Assembly: GCF_030063445.1 (NCBI RefSeq)
Contig: NZ_JASITD010000012.1
Span: 62,001 to 126,000, forward strand
Source: Hymenobacter sp. H14-R3
GTDB lineage: Bacteria; Bacteroidota; Bacteroidia; Cytophagales; Hymenobacteraceae
Direction: 5' to 3'
DNA length: 64,000 nt
Shown here one piece after another: positions 8,062 through 16,005 of this stretch. The position numbers and the translations under genes were made by a program. Positions within the stretch are counted from its first letter, which is position 1, and each line of letters opens with the position of its first letter. The notes under the pieces were generated by a model, which was not told where the DNA came from, ran no database searches, and was given only the letters and a program-made list of their open reading frames with translations.

Positions 8062-9471
8062 CTACTTGATAAACACCGGGCGAATCAGATTTTCAAACGT
8101 GAAAATCTCGTCCCACTTTTCCTGGGTTAATAAGGCGCGCTCGATTACGGCGATGTCGTGGACGGACTTGCCGGTGGCCAAGGCTTCCTTGGCGATGCTG
8201 GCGCTGGTTTCGTAGCCGAGCACGGGGTTGAGCTGGGTTACGATACCGATGCTGTTGTAGACGAGGCTGGCGGCGTGCTCGACGTTGGCGGTAATGCCGA
8301 GCACGCATTTCTCGCGCAGCGTGCGGCAGGCGTTGGTCATGTAGGAGATGCTGGTGAAGAGCGCGAACGAAATAACCGGCTCCATTACATTGAGTTGCAG
8401 CTGGCCGGCTTCGGCGGCCATGGTCACGGTGAGGTCGGCGCCGATGACGTAAAAGGCCGTTTGGTTGACCACCTCGGGTACCACGGGGTTGACTTTGCCG
8501 GGCATGATGCTGCTGCCGGGCTGCAAGGCGGGCAGGTTGATTTCGTTGATGCCGCAGCGCGGGCCGCTGCTCAGCAGGCGCAGGTCGTTGCATATCTTGC
8601 TGAGCTTCACGGCGGTGCGCTTGAGCACGCCCGAGAGCTGCACGTAGGCCCCAGTGTCGTAGGTGGCCTCGATGAGGTCGCCGGCTAGGCTCAGGTCGAG
8701 GCCAGTAATCTGGCGCAGGTGCTGGGTTACGAGGCCCGCGTAGCCCGACGGCGCGTTGATGCCGGTGCCGATGGCGGTGGCGCCCATGTTGATTTCGGCA
8801 ATGAGGCGGCGCGAGTCGTCGATGCGCAGCAGCTCTTCGCGCAGGTTGGTGGCGAAGGCGTTGAACTCGTCGCCCATGCTCATGGGCACGGCATCCTGGA
8901 GCTGGGTGCGGCCCATTTTGAGCACGTTCTGAAACTCCTGGCCCTTGGTAAAAAACGCGTCGGCGAGCTGCGAAAGCGTATCGCGGTAGCCGGCCAGCTT
9001 GTTATTGAGCGCAATGCGGAAGGCGGTGGGGTAGGCGTCGTTGGTGCTCTGCGAGCAGTTTACGTGGTTGTTGGGGTGGCAGTACTGGTACTCGCCCTTC
9101 TGGTGGCCCATCATTTCGAGGGCTACGTTGGCGATTACCTCATTGGCATTCATGTTGACGGAGGTGCCGGCCCCGCCCTGAATCATATCGGTGAGAAACT
9201 GATTATCAAACTCGCCGCTGGCCACGCGGTCGCAGGCCTGGGCGATGTAGTCGGCAATGGTGGGGTCGAGCGCGCCGAGCTCCTTATTGGCTAGGGCCGC
9301 ACCTTTTTTAACAAAGGCCAGCGCCTGCACAAACAGCGGCTCCACCTTGATGGGAATGCCCGTGATGTGGAAATTATCGAGCGCCCGCAGGGTTTGAATA
9401 CCGTAGTAAGCGTCGTTGGGAATGGGCAATTCGCCCAGGAAATCGTGTTCGAGGCGGGTGGCTGGGGTCAT
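8062..9471 (-). CDS. aspA: Aspartate ammonia-lyase
   Basis: AspA deaminates L-aspartate reversibly to fumarate and ammonia in the cytoplasm. The protein is 469 residues, the usual size. The superfamily signature GSSIMPGKVNP is at 319-329, with the likely catalytic Ser at 321. Other conserved blocks are QSTND at 141-145, GRTQLQDAVP near 187 and TSVNMNANEV near 103. Class II fumarases share the fold; aspartase is preferred because of MGDEFNAFA and overall resemblance. It is followed on the same strand, after a palindrome, by the amylase genes, probably as a separate unit. Confidence 0.93.
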   Translation of the reverse strand: MTPATRLEHDFLGELPIPNDAYYGIQTLRALDNFHITGIPIKVEPLFVQALAFVKKGAALANKELGALDPTIADYIAQACDRVASGEFDNQFLTDMIQGGAGTSVNMNANEVIANVALEMMGHQKGEYQYCHPNNHVNCSQSTNDAYPTAFRIALNNKLAGYRDTLSQLADAFFTKGQEFQNVLKMGRTQLQDAVPMSMGDEFNAFATNLREELLRIDDSRRLIAEINMGATAIGTGINAPSGYAGLVTQHLRQITGLDLSLAGDLIEATYDTGAYVQLSGVLKRTAVKLSKICNDLRLLSSGPRCGINEINLPALQPGSSIMPGKVNPVVPEVVNQTAFYVIGADLTVTMAAEAGQLQLNVMEPVISFALFTSISYMTNACRTLREKCVLGITANVEHAASLVYNSIGIVTQLNPVLGYETSASIAKEALATGKSVHDIAVIERALLTQEKWDEIFTFENLIRPVFIK

Positions 9472-9544
9472 GGGGCAGGGAATAGGGTTGGGGCCGCAAA
9501 GGTGCAGGATTTACGCTGGCTGAGCGATGAATAAAATGCCAGCC

Positions 9545-9599
9545 GGTAACCAAAGAACGTCATGCTGAGCTTGCCGAAGCATGACGTTCTTTGGTTACC
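9545..9599. repeat. 22-bp perfect inverted repeat, TCATGCTGAGC family
   Basis: Perfect arms at 9545-9566 and 9578-9599 (GGTAACCAAAGAACGTCATG then CT) enclose an 11-nt loop, GAGCTTGCCGA. The inner part is the same core as in the palindrome at 7933, and the AAGAACGTCATGCTGA segment also occurs at 44522. It lies between aspA and the first amylase gene. Confidence 0.9.
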
Positions 9600-9622
9600 T
9601 GATTTAACCCTCCTTAACCCTC

Positions 9623-11446
9623 CTAATGCCAGGTGTCGGTCACGCTCTGGCTGGTGCCACTGGGAGTGAGCGAGTTGTTGGGGTCGGTTTCCCAGAGGAT
9701 GTTGCCGGCGCCATCCTTGCGGAAGTACTTGTATAGCACGTTGGTACCGCTGCTGAGGTTCAGGGTTGCGGTCCAGTTGGGGTAGGCCGCGCCGCTGAGC
9801 TGGATGGCGTTGGCCGTGTTCCAGGAGCCGAGCTGGGCGGTGCTGCCCACGATATACAGGTTCTGACCGCTCACGGTGTTGCTGTAGCTAATGGTGAATT
9901 TTACGGCCGTGGTGCCAGTGCCGGTGGCGGGCGGGGTGGTGCTGGTGCCGCCGGGAACCCACACGGCGTAGGAGCGGGCATTGACGCGGAACGTGCCGGT
10001 GCCGTTGGCGTCGGTGGTAACGGTGCCGGTGGTGTTACCGGTGAGGTCGGTGAGGGTAGCGTTTTTGAAGGGCGTGGTGATGGATTTGCTGGCGGCGTTG
10101 CTGCCGTCGTTCAGCAGCTGAAGCAGGCCGGTGTGGCTGGCATCGCCGGCGCGCGAGTAGGCATACACGTCGGCGTCGTCGGCGCTGGTGTATTCGTAAC
10201 CCGTGCCGAAGGCGTGCGCTTTGCGAATGCCGATGAGCGTTTTGAGCTGGGTGCCGAGGCCGTACTCGTAGTAGTCGCGGTAAAACACGCAGGGGTAGCC
10301 CTTCTCACGGGTAAGAATGTAGCTGTAGGCCAGCATTTTGAGGTTGGAAACCGGCGAAAAGAGCGCGCCGCCCGTCTGGTCGGTGTCGTGGTTGTCGACG
10401 AACGAAACCGATAGCGCGCCGTTGGCCTCCGTGAAGCCCGCAAATTGCAGCCCGCGCATATCCCACGAACCATTGCCGTTGCTCATGGCGGCAAAGGTGT
10501 AGTGCAGCGGCACGTCAAACAGGCTCGTGCGCCCGCCCGTGGCCGAAGCGTAGTTGTTCAGGTCGCTCAGGTTGCGGAACCACGCCTCGCTCACGGCGAA
10601 GCGCGTGGTGCCCTTCACGGCATCGAGCCACTGGTTGACGAAGGGCGTGTACATGTGCTTGGTGGCGTCGAGGCGGTAGCCATCGAGGCCCAGCTTGGTC
10701 GTAATCCAGTTACCCCAGTTTATAGTCTCGTTCACGTTGGCCGTGTTGCCATTGTACTGCACTTCCGAGCCCAGCAGGTTGTCGTAGGCATCGCCGTTGG
10801 CGTAGGGCTGAAAGTCCCAGCTCTTCCACTGGTACCACCCGTTGTTGGGGGCCTGCTGAGTACCGGTAAAGTTGCCGTAGTGCCACTGGTAATTGCTGTA
10901 GGTATTGGCCCGTCCGGGGTAGGTGAAGCTGGTGTACACGTTGTAGTTGGTGCCCCCGATGTTAAACTGCTCCTGCGCATCGGCCGAGGTGAAGTGGTTC
11001 ATTACCATGTCTTCATACACCTGCATGCCCTGGCCGTGTAGCGCCGATACGCAGCTTTGCAGCTGGCCCAGCGTGCCATAGCGCGTAGCCACGGTGCCCT
11101 TCTGGTTGAACTCGCCCAGGTCGTAGCGGTCGTACACACCGTAGCCCACATCCTGCGCGCCCGAGCCCTTGTAGGCGGGCGGCAGCCACATGGCCGTGAT
11201 GCCGGCCGCGCTCAGCTCGGCGGCTTTGCTGCCCAGGTTCTGCCACCACGTGCCGGCGGAGCTGCTGACGGGCGTATTCCAGTAAAAGCCCTGCATCATC
11301 ACGCCGTTTGCGGCCGTGGCGTTGCTGCTCGTGCTTTGGCTAGCCAGCGCAGGGGTAGTAGGGGCGGTGTTTTCCTTGGCGCAGGAGGCCAGAAAAACGG
11401 CCGCTACCAGCGAAGCGCGGCTCGCGCTTCGAAGAAAAGTAGACAT
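9623..11446 (-). CDS. GH13 alpha-amylase lipoprotein with C-terminal CBM20
   Basis: Hydrolyses internal alpha-1,4 bonds of starch, probably at the outer surface or in the periplasm. The 607-residue protein has a lipobox (FLASC, Cys22) and a GH13 barrel close to bacterial liquefying amylases. The catalytic residues are in place: nucleophile Asp260 (DGYRLDATKH), acid/base Glu287 (FAVSEAWF) and Asp354 (FVDNHDT). The last ~95 residues (VKFTISYSNTVSGQNLYIVG...) form a CBM20 starch-binding module. It lies downstream of a close paralogue that lacks the CBM20. No type IX sorting domain is present. Confidence 0.95.
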   Translation of the reverse strand: MSTFLRSASRASLVAAVFLASCAKENTAPTTPALASQSTSSNATAANGVMMQGFYWNTPVSSSAGTWWQNLGSKAAELSAAGITAMWLPPAYKGSGAQDVGYGVYDRYDLGEFNQKGTVATRYGTLGQLQSCVSALHGQGMQVYEDMVMNHFTSADAQEQFNIGGTNYNVYTSFTYPGRANTYSNYQWHYGNFTGTQQAPNNGWYQWKSWDFQPYANGDAYDNLLGSEVQYNGNTANVNETINWGNWITTKLGLDGYRLDATKHMYTPFVNQWLDAVKGTTRFAVSEAWFRNLSDLNNYASATGGRTSLFDVPLHYTFAAMSNGNGSWDMRGLQFAGFTEANGALSVSFVDNHDTDQTGGALFSPVSNLKMLAYSYILTREKGYPCVFYRDYYEYGLGTQLKTLIGIRKAHAFGTGYEYTSADDADVYAYSRAGDASHTGLLQLLNDGSNAASKSITTPFKNATLTDLTGNTTGTVTTDANGTGTFRVNARSYAVWVPGGTSTTPPATGTGTTAVKFTISYSNTVSGQNLYIVGSTAQLGSWNTANAIQLSGAAYPNWTATLNLSSGTNVLYKYFRKDGAGNILWETDPNNSLTPSGTSQSVTDTWH

Positions 11447-11472
11447 GGGATAAAACTGGTTTGGGTGGGAGA

Positions 11473-11505
11473 AAAGAAAAGCCGGGCGGGCAAGCTGCCC
11501 GGTGG
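11473..11505 (-). terminator. Possible terminator between the two amylase genes
   Basis: CGGGCA (11487-11492) and TGCCCG (11496-11501) form a short GC stem with a 3-nt loop; on the minus strand it is followed by CTTTTCTTTTC. It lies 62 nt after the upstream amylase stop and about 40 nt before the next amylase start, so it may partly separate the two transcripts. Confidence 0.4.
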
Positions 11506-11562
11506 CAGGAATTAAGAATTTGAAGGTCAGATTTTTAAATCTTCCCCTTTAACTGAAAAAAC

Positions 11563-13059
11563 CTAGCTGGGCACCCAGGCCGACCAGCTACGGGCCTGCA
11601 CCGGGAAGCTGCCGTAGCCGTTGGCGTCGGTAGTAATGGTGCCGCCGTAGTTGCCGGTTTTGTCAGTAAGCGTAGCGTTTTTGAAGGGCGAGATGACGCC
11701 CTTGGTGCGCGCGCCGCCGCCATCGTTGAGGATGAGCATCAGGCCCTTGTGGGTGCTGTCGCCGGCGCGCGAGTAGGCGTAGTAGTCGGCATCGTCCACG
11801 CTGGTGTACTCGTAGGATGCGCCGTAGGCATTGGCCTTGCGAATGAGGCTGAGGGTCTTAATCTGCGCGCCCAGGCCGTACTCGTAGTAGTCGCGGTAAA
11901 ACACGCAGGGGTAGCCCTTCTCGCGGGTCAGGATGTAGGCGTAGGCCAGCATCTTAAGGTTGACGACCGGCGAGTTGAGCCCGCCCGGCGTGTCGGTGTC
12001 GTGGTTGTCCACGAACGATACTGACAAGGTAGGGTTGGCCTCGGTAAAGCCCGCAAATTGCAGCCCCCGCATATCCCAGGCCCCGTTGCCGTCGCTCATC
12101 GCCTTGAAAGTGTAGTGCAGCGGTACGTCAAACAGGCTCGTGCGCCCGCCCGTGGCGGTGGCGTAGTCGTTGAGCTGGCTCACGCTATTGAACCACACTT
12201 CGCTCACGGCAAAGCGCGAGCCCTTCACGCCATCGAGCCAGTTATTGAAAAAGCCGGTTTGTATGTGCTTGGCCGCGTCGATGCGGTAGCCATCCAGGCC
12301 CAGCTTGGTAGTCAGCCAGTTGCCCCACTTAATGGTTTCGGTGGCCTGGTTGGGGTCGGCGTAGCGCACCTCGCAGCCCATGAGGTTGTCGTAGGCGTCG
12401 CCGTTGGCGTAGGACTGAAAATCCCAGGGGTTCCATTGCAGCCAGCTGTTGTTGGCTCCCTGCTGCGCCCCGTTGAAGTTGTAGTAGTGCCACTGGTAGC
12501 TGCTGTACGTGGTGCCCCGGCCCGGGTAGTTGAAGCCCGTGTACGCGTTGAAATTCTGGCCGTTATACAAAAAGCTTTCCTGGTAGTCGGCTCCCATGAG
12601 GTGGTTCATTACCACATCTTCGTACACCTGAATGCCCTTGCCGTGCAGCGCCGCGATGCAGCTTTGCAGCTGCGCCAGCGTGCCGTAGTGCGTAGCTACG
12701 GTGCCCTTCTGGTTGAATTCGCCCAGGTCGTAGCGGTCGTACACGCCGTATCCCACGTCGTAGCCGCCGGCGCTGCCCTTGTAAGCCGGTGGCAGCCACA
12801 TGGCCGTGATGCCGGCCGCGCTCAGCTCGGTGGCCTTGCCGGCCAGGTTTTGCCACCAGGTGCCGGCCGGGGTGCTGCCGGGCACGTCCCAGTAAAAGCC
12901 CTGCATCATCACGCCGTTGGCGGTGGTGGCATTGGCGGTAGTGGTGGGGGTGGGGGCCGGGCCGGTGCCCGTGAGGGTGGCGTCTTTGGCGCAGCCGGCC
13001 AGCAATAGCAGTGCCGCCGCGCCAGCAAGGCGCGCGGCCCCAGCAAAGGGGTGTAGCAT
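11563..13059 (-). CDS. GH13 alpha-amylase lipoprotein (no CBM)
   Basis: This is a 498-residue lipoprotein (LLLLAGC, Cys23) with the same catalytic barrel as its downstream paralogue. Long stretches are nearly identical, for example VYDRYDLGEFNQKGTVAT. The catalytic triad is Asp261 (DGYRIDAAKH), Glu287 (FAVSEVWF) and Asp354 (FVDNHDT). It ends after the short C-terminal beta domain (QARSWSAWVPS) and lacks the CBM20 seen in the other copy. The two genes are in tandem on the same strand and clearly arose by duplication; they probably divide labour between bound and soluble starch substrates. Confidence 0.94.
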   Translation of the reverse strand: MLHPFAGAARLAGAAALLLLAGCAKDATLTGTGPAPTPTTTANATTANGVMMQGFYWDVPGSTPAGTWWQNLAGKATELSAAGITAMWLPPAYKGSAGGYDVGYGVYDRYDLGEFNQKGTVATHYGTLAQLQSCIAALHGKGIQVYEDVVMNHLMGADYQESFLYNGQNFNAYTGFNYPGRGTTYSSYQWHYYNFNGAQQGANNSWLQWNPWDFQSYANGDAYDNLMGCEVRYADPNQATETIKWGNWLTTKLGLDGYRIDAAKHIQTGFFNNWLDGVKGSRFAVSEVWFNSVSQLNDYATATGGRTSLFDVPLHYTFKAMSDGNGAWDMRGLQFAGFTEANPTLSVSFVDNHDTDTPGGLNSPVVNLKMLAYAYILTREKGYPCVFYRDYYEYGLGAQIKTLSLIRKANAYGASYEYTSVDDADYYAYSRAGDSTHKGLMLILNDGGGARTKGVISPFKNATLTDKTGNYGGTITTDANGYGSFPVQARSWSAWVPS

Positions 13060-13464
13060 GAAATAGAATATTGGGTGGGAAAAGGTGTTGCAATGTTAGC
13101 GCAAATCCCTGGCTTTACCGCTATAAAATGTTGGCTTTTTTGCATTACCAGCGCATATTTATGCAGATTATTGTTAGCAAAATAGCATTTGAAATCAGCT
13201 GACTTTTTTAGTAAAATAGGGGGAAACCAGCGTGTTGGCCAAGCCTCTGCCCGTTCGGTTTTCCGCAAACGTTTGGGGCGCGATGGCGGATGCCTATTGC
13301 TTGATTTGCTGGTGGGCGGCGGGTGCGTGAGCAGGGCCGAAAGCCCTTGGCTGGCCGCCCGCCGCGCCTGCCAGGCGGGCGCAGAGCAACCCCAGCAGGT
13401 AATTTGCAGTTTTAAGGGTACCACCGCGCCGGCTACTCCGGCACCTCTCCCTTTTCCCCGCCTT
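13060..13464. other. Divergent intergenic region, amylase / pirin
   Basis: No gene is supported in these 405 nt. An in-frame extension of the pirin frame to 13189 has no matching sequence character. The part near the amylase start is AT-rich. TTGC at 13088-13091 and GCAA at 13101-13104 form a loose palindrome 29 nt upstream of the amylase ATG and could be a LacI-type operator, but this is weak. I saw no convincing -7 element for pirin. Confidence 0.4.
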
Positions 13465-14187
13465 ATGCTCGCTCACATTTCTGCCGCCGCTCGTCACCAT
13501 GCTGCCCCTACGGCGTGGCTCAGCTCATATTTTCTGTTCTCGTTTGCCGATTATTTTGACCGGCACAACCAACAGTTCGGGCCGTTGCGGGTATTCAACG
13601 ACGATACCATTGCGCCGCAAAATGGCTTTCCGCAACACCCGCACTCCGAGATGGAAATCGTGACGCTGGTGCTCGAAGGCGAGGTGAGCCACGAGGATAC
13701 CATGGGCAACCGCACTGCCATTGGGGCCGGCGAGGTGCAGCGCATTACGGCCGGCATGGGCGTGGCCCACAGCGAGATGAACCGCCAGGACAAGCCCCTG
13801 CATCTCTACCAGCTTTGGTTTATGCCCAGCCAAAAAGGCCTGGCCCCCAGCTACGAGCGGCAGGAGCTCAACTTCGTGGATAGCCGTAAGAACCAGTTGG
13901 TGCCCCTGGTTTCGGGCCAGCGCGTGCTGGAAAACGTGGTGTACATGAACTCGAACAGCACCATTTACTGGAGCAATCTGGATTGCGGTAATGAATTGAC
14001 GTTTAAAACGTTTCCCCTTCGCCTTACCTTTATCTACGTGAAGCAAGGCAGCATTCGCGTTAATGGTGTGCTGCTGAGCCCCAATGACCAGGCTCGCCTC
14101 GACGCCGAGGACGTGGTGGATATTGAAGCCATTACCGATGCCCAATTTATTTTGATTGACCTGCCCGGCAACGAGGCAAACTATTAA
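13465..14187 (+). CDS. Pirin family cupin protein
   Basis: A 240-residue bicupin of the pirin family, whose members bind a metal and in some cases show quercetin 2,3-dioxygenase activity; the true substrate is usually unknown. The start is ATG 13465 (MLAHISAAARHH). The four metal ligands fit the family: His58 and His60 in QHPHSEMEI, His102 and Glu104 in GVAHSEMN. Its stop codon overlaps the next gene's start by one base (TAATG), so it is translationally coupled with the GAF protein. Confidence 0.92.
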   Translation: MLAHISAAARHHAAPTAWLSSYFLFSFADYFDRHNQQFGPLRVFNDDTIAPQNGFPQHPHSEMEIVTLVLEGEVSHEDTMGNRTAIGAGEVQRITAGMGVAHSEMNRQDKPLHLYQLWFMPSQKGLAPSYERQELNFVDSRKNQLVPLVSGQRVLENVVYMNSNSTIYWSNLDCGNELTFKTFPLRLTFIYVKQGSIRVNGVLLSPNDQARLDAEDVVDIEAITDAQFILIDLPGNEANY

Positions 14188-14888
14188 TGACCACTACCTT
14201 CCCCGATGCACTGGTGCCCGCTGATGATGATGCCCGGCTGCGCACGCTGCACCAGTTTCAAATTGTCAATACCACGCCCGAGCAGATTTTTGATAACTAC
14301 GTGGCCTGGGCTGCGCAGCTTTTTGGGGTGCCCATTGCCCTTATTTCGCTGGTAGATGCCGACTACGTATGGTTTAAGGCCCTCACCGGGGCCACCGGCA
14401 TTCCGGGCCTGGTGCGCAACGAAAGCATGTGCTCGGCGGCTATTTTAGCTGGCAATGGCGTGGTGATATCCGACTACAAAGCAGAGAGCTGCACCCTCAT
14501 CAAGCCTGATGTGGCGCAGGCCATTGGCCTCAACTTTTACGCTGGGGCGGCTCTGGTGGCCACCGACGATGCCCGCCTGGGTATGCTGGCCCTCATTGCC
14601 AAGGAGGAGCGCGGCTTTTCGGCCGCCGAGGCCGACCTGCTCACCCGCCTGGCGGCCCTCGTGAGCCAGACCATTGAGCTACGCTACCGCTACATCATGA
14701 GTGACCAGCCCGGCGAGTGGGAAGACGCCCAGCGCGAGCTCACCAAGGTCTTGGACGATAACTCAGCCCTGGCCCGCTACCTCGCCACTCGCGGCCAGGG
14801 TATTGACTTGAGCGATAGGGAGATAGCCCAGCCCATTATTCGCCGCCTCGAAAGCGTGTCGCAGGTGCTGGCCCGGCGGCTGGCCTAG
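14187..14888 (+). CDS. GAF domain protein
   Basis: A 233-residue cytoplasmic protein in which residues ~20-165 form a GAF domain: FDNYVAWAAQLFGVPIALIS, SLVDADYVWFK, then FYAGAALVATDDARLGMLAL. The C-terminal 60 residues are helical, with no kinase, cyclase or DNA-binding domain seen. GAF domains bind small ligands or redox groups, so this may be a sensor or a methionine-sulfoxide-reductase-like fold; neither is proven. It overlaps the pirin stop codon, implying co-translation and a shared (possibly redox or aromatic-compound) role. Confidence 0.85.
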   Translation: MTTTFPDALVPADDDARLRTLHQFQIVNTTPEQIFDNYVAWAAQLFGVPIALISLVDADYVWFKALTGATGIPGLVRNESMCSAAILAGNGVVISDYKAESCTLIKPDVAQAIGLNFYAGAALVATDDARLGMLALIAKEERGFSAAEADLLTRLAALVSQTIELRYRYIMSDQPGEWEDAQRELTKVLDDNSALARYLATRGQGIDLSDREIAQPIIRRLESVSQVLARRLA

Positions 14889-14914
14889 CGCTTGCCACTT
14901 TCACAAATACTTAT

Positions 14915-15086
14915 ACCGGTTGTCGTTGCGCCAGCCCAGCCATAACAACGACAACCGGTCGGCCGGCTCGCGCCGGCGGACTGGGCCCGACGCCCGCCCA
15001 AACTGACCGGTTGTCGTTGCGCCAGCCCAGCCATAACTAACGACAACCGGTCGGCCGGCTTGCGCCGGCGGACCGGGCCCGACGCC
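14915..15086. repeat. Tandem duplicate of an 80-bp hairpin element
   Basis: Two direct copies (14915-14994 and 15006-15086) are nearly identical. Each starts with a 13-bp inverted repeat, ACCGGTTGTCGTT and its complement, around a loop containing GCGCCAGCCCAGCCATAAC, and then continues CGGCCGGC(T)(C/T)GCGCCGGCGG, itself self-complementary. Together they fill the gap between the convergent GAF gene and esterase gene. It is an intergenic repeat type distinct from the TCATGCTGAGC family. Confidence 0.9.
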
Positions 15087-15144
15087 AGCCTGGAAACCAC
15101 ACTTGCGTAAAGGGAAGGCAGTTTTTGACAATAGCTCAGCTTAC

Positions 15145-15999
15145 TTAGCAGCCTCTCTCGCCCGCGGCTTCAGCACCAGCCGGAAACCCCGCAGCGCGGC
15201 GGTAGATGGTGGCGTGCGTTTCGACTGGCAGGGGCTCGTAGTAGCAAGTGATGCCCGGCCGGGGCGCCAGCCGAGCGAAGGTGGCGAGGCGGGCCGTGGC
15301 GGCCGTGTCGCCCTGGCTGCTCGTGGCCAGGTACAGCGTTTTGGCGGGGCCGCGGTAGGCGGGTAGCACGCGGGCGGCCTGCTGGGTGAGCAGGCCGTTG
15401 TTCCACCACAGGCTGGGGTCGAAGGCGAGGTAGGTGTCGAATAAATCGGGCTCCAATAGCAGGGTTTCGACCGCGAACAGCCCGGCCAGCGACTCGCCGA
15501 CCAGCGCGGTTTCGGGCGTAGTGCGGTAGCGCTGGCGCACAGCGGGCATCAGCTCGCGGCGCATAAACTGGCGGAAGGCGGCCGAGCCGCCCACGCGGGG
15601 CGCTATCTTTTTATCCTCAGCATTGGCAGTGGGGCCGGTAAGGTCGCGCCGCCGCTGGGTGTTCTCGATGCCCACTAGGATGAAGGGCTGCATGGTGCCG
15701 TTGCCCGCCAGCACTTGCACCAAGCCCGCCACGTGCAAAAAATCCTCCGCCCGCCCGCCATCGGGCATGTACAGCACGGGCAGCCGCACGGTGGCCGAAT
15801 CGTGGTACACGGGCGGCAGGTACACGTTGAGCCGCCGGGTTTCGCCCAGCACTTTCGAGGTCAGCGTGAAGGTTTCGCCGATGCAGAGGGGTGCCGCGGG
15901 CAGCACTTGCGCGCTGGCCTGCCCCGCCACTAGTAGCAGTAAGCTCAGCAGCAGAAGCGCTTTTTTAGGCCATACTAATGCAAAGAAACGCTGGCTCAT
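15145..15999 (-). CDS. Secreted esterase of the alpha/beta-hydrolase (esterase D / IroE-like) family
   Basis: This 284-residue protein has a signal peptide (LLLLSLLLLVAGQASA). The nucleophile elbow is GESLAG with Ser170, and a plausible catalytic His262 lies in PVETHATIY. LPVLYMPDGG and ILVGIENTQRRRDLTGP resemble the Fes/IroE-type putative esterases that cleave siderophore or carboxylic esters. The exact substrate cannot be told. It is 6 nt downstream of the M2 peptidase gene on the same strand and so is likely co-transcribed with it. Confidence 0.8.
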   Translation of the reverse strand: MSQRFFALVWPKKALLLLSLLLLVAGQASAQVLPAAPLCIGETFTLTSKVLGETRRLNVYLPPVYHDSATVRLPVLYMPDGGRAEDFLHVAGLVQVLAGNGTMQPFILVGIENTQRRRDLTGPTANAEDKKIAPRVGGSAAFRQFMRRELMPAVRQRYRTTPETALVGESLAGLFAVETLLLEPDLFDTYLAFDPSLWWNNGLLTQQAARVLPAYRGPAKTLYLATSSQGDTAATARLATFARLAPRPGITCYYEPLPVETHATIYRRAAGFPAGAEAAGERGC

Positions 16000-16005
16000 A
16001 CTCGC

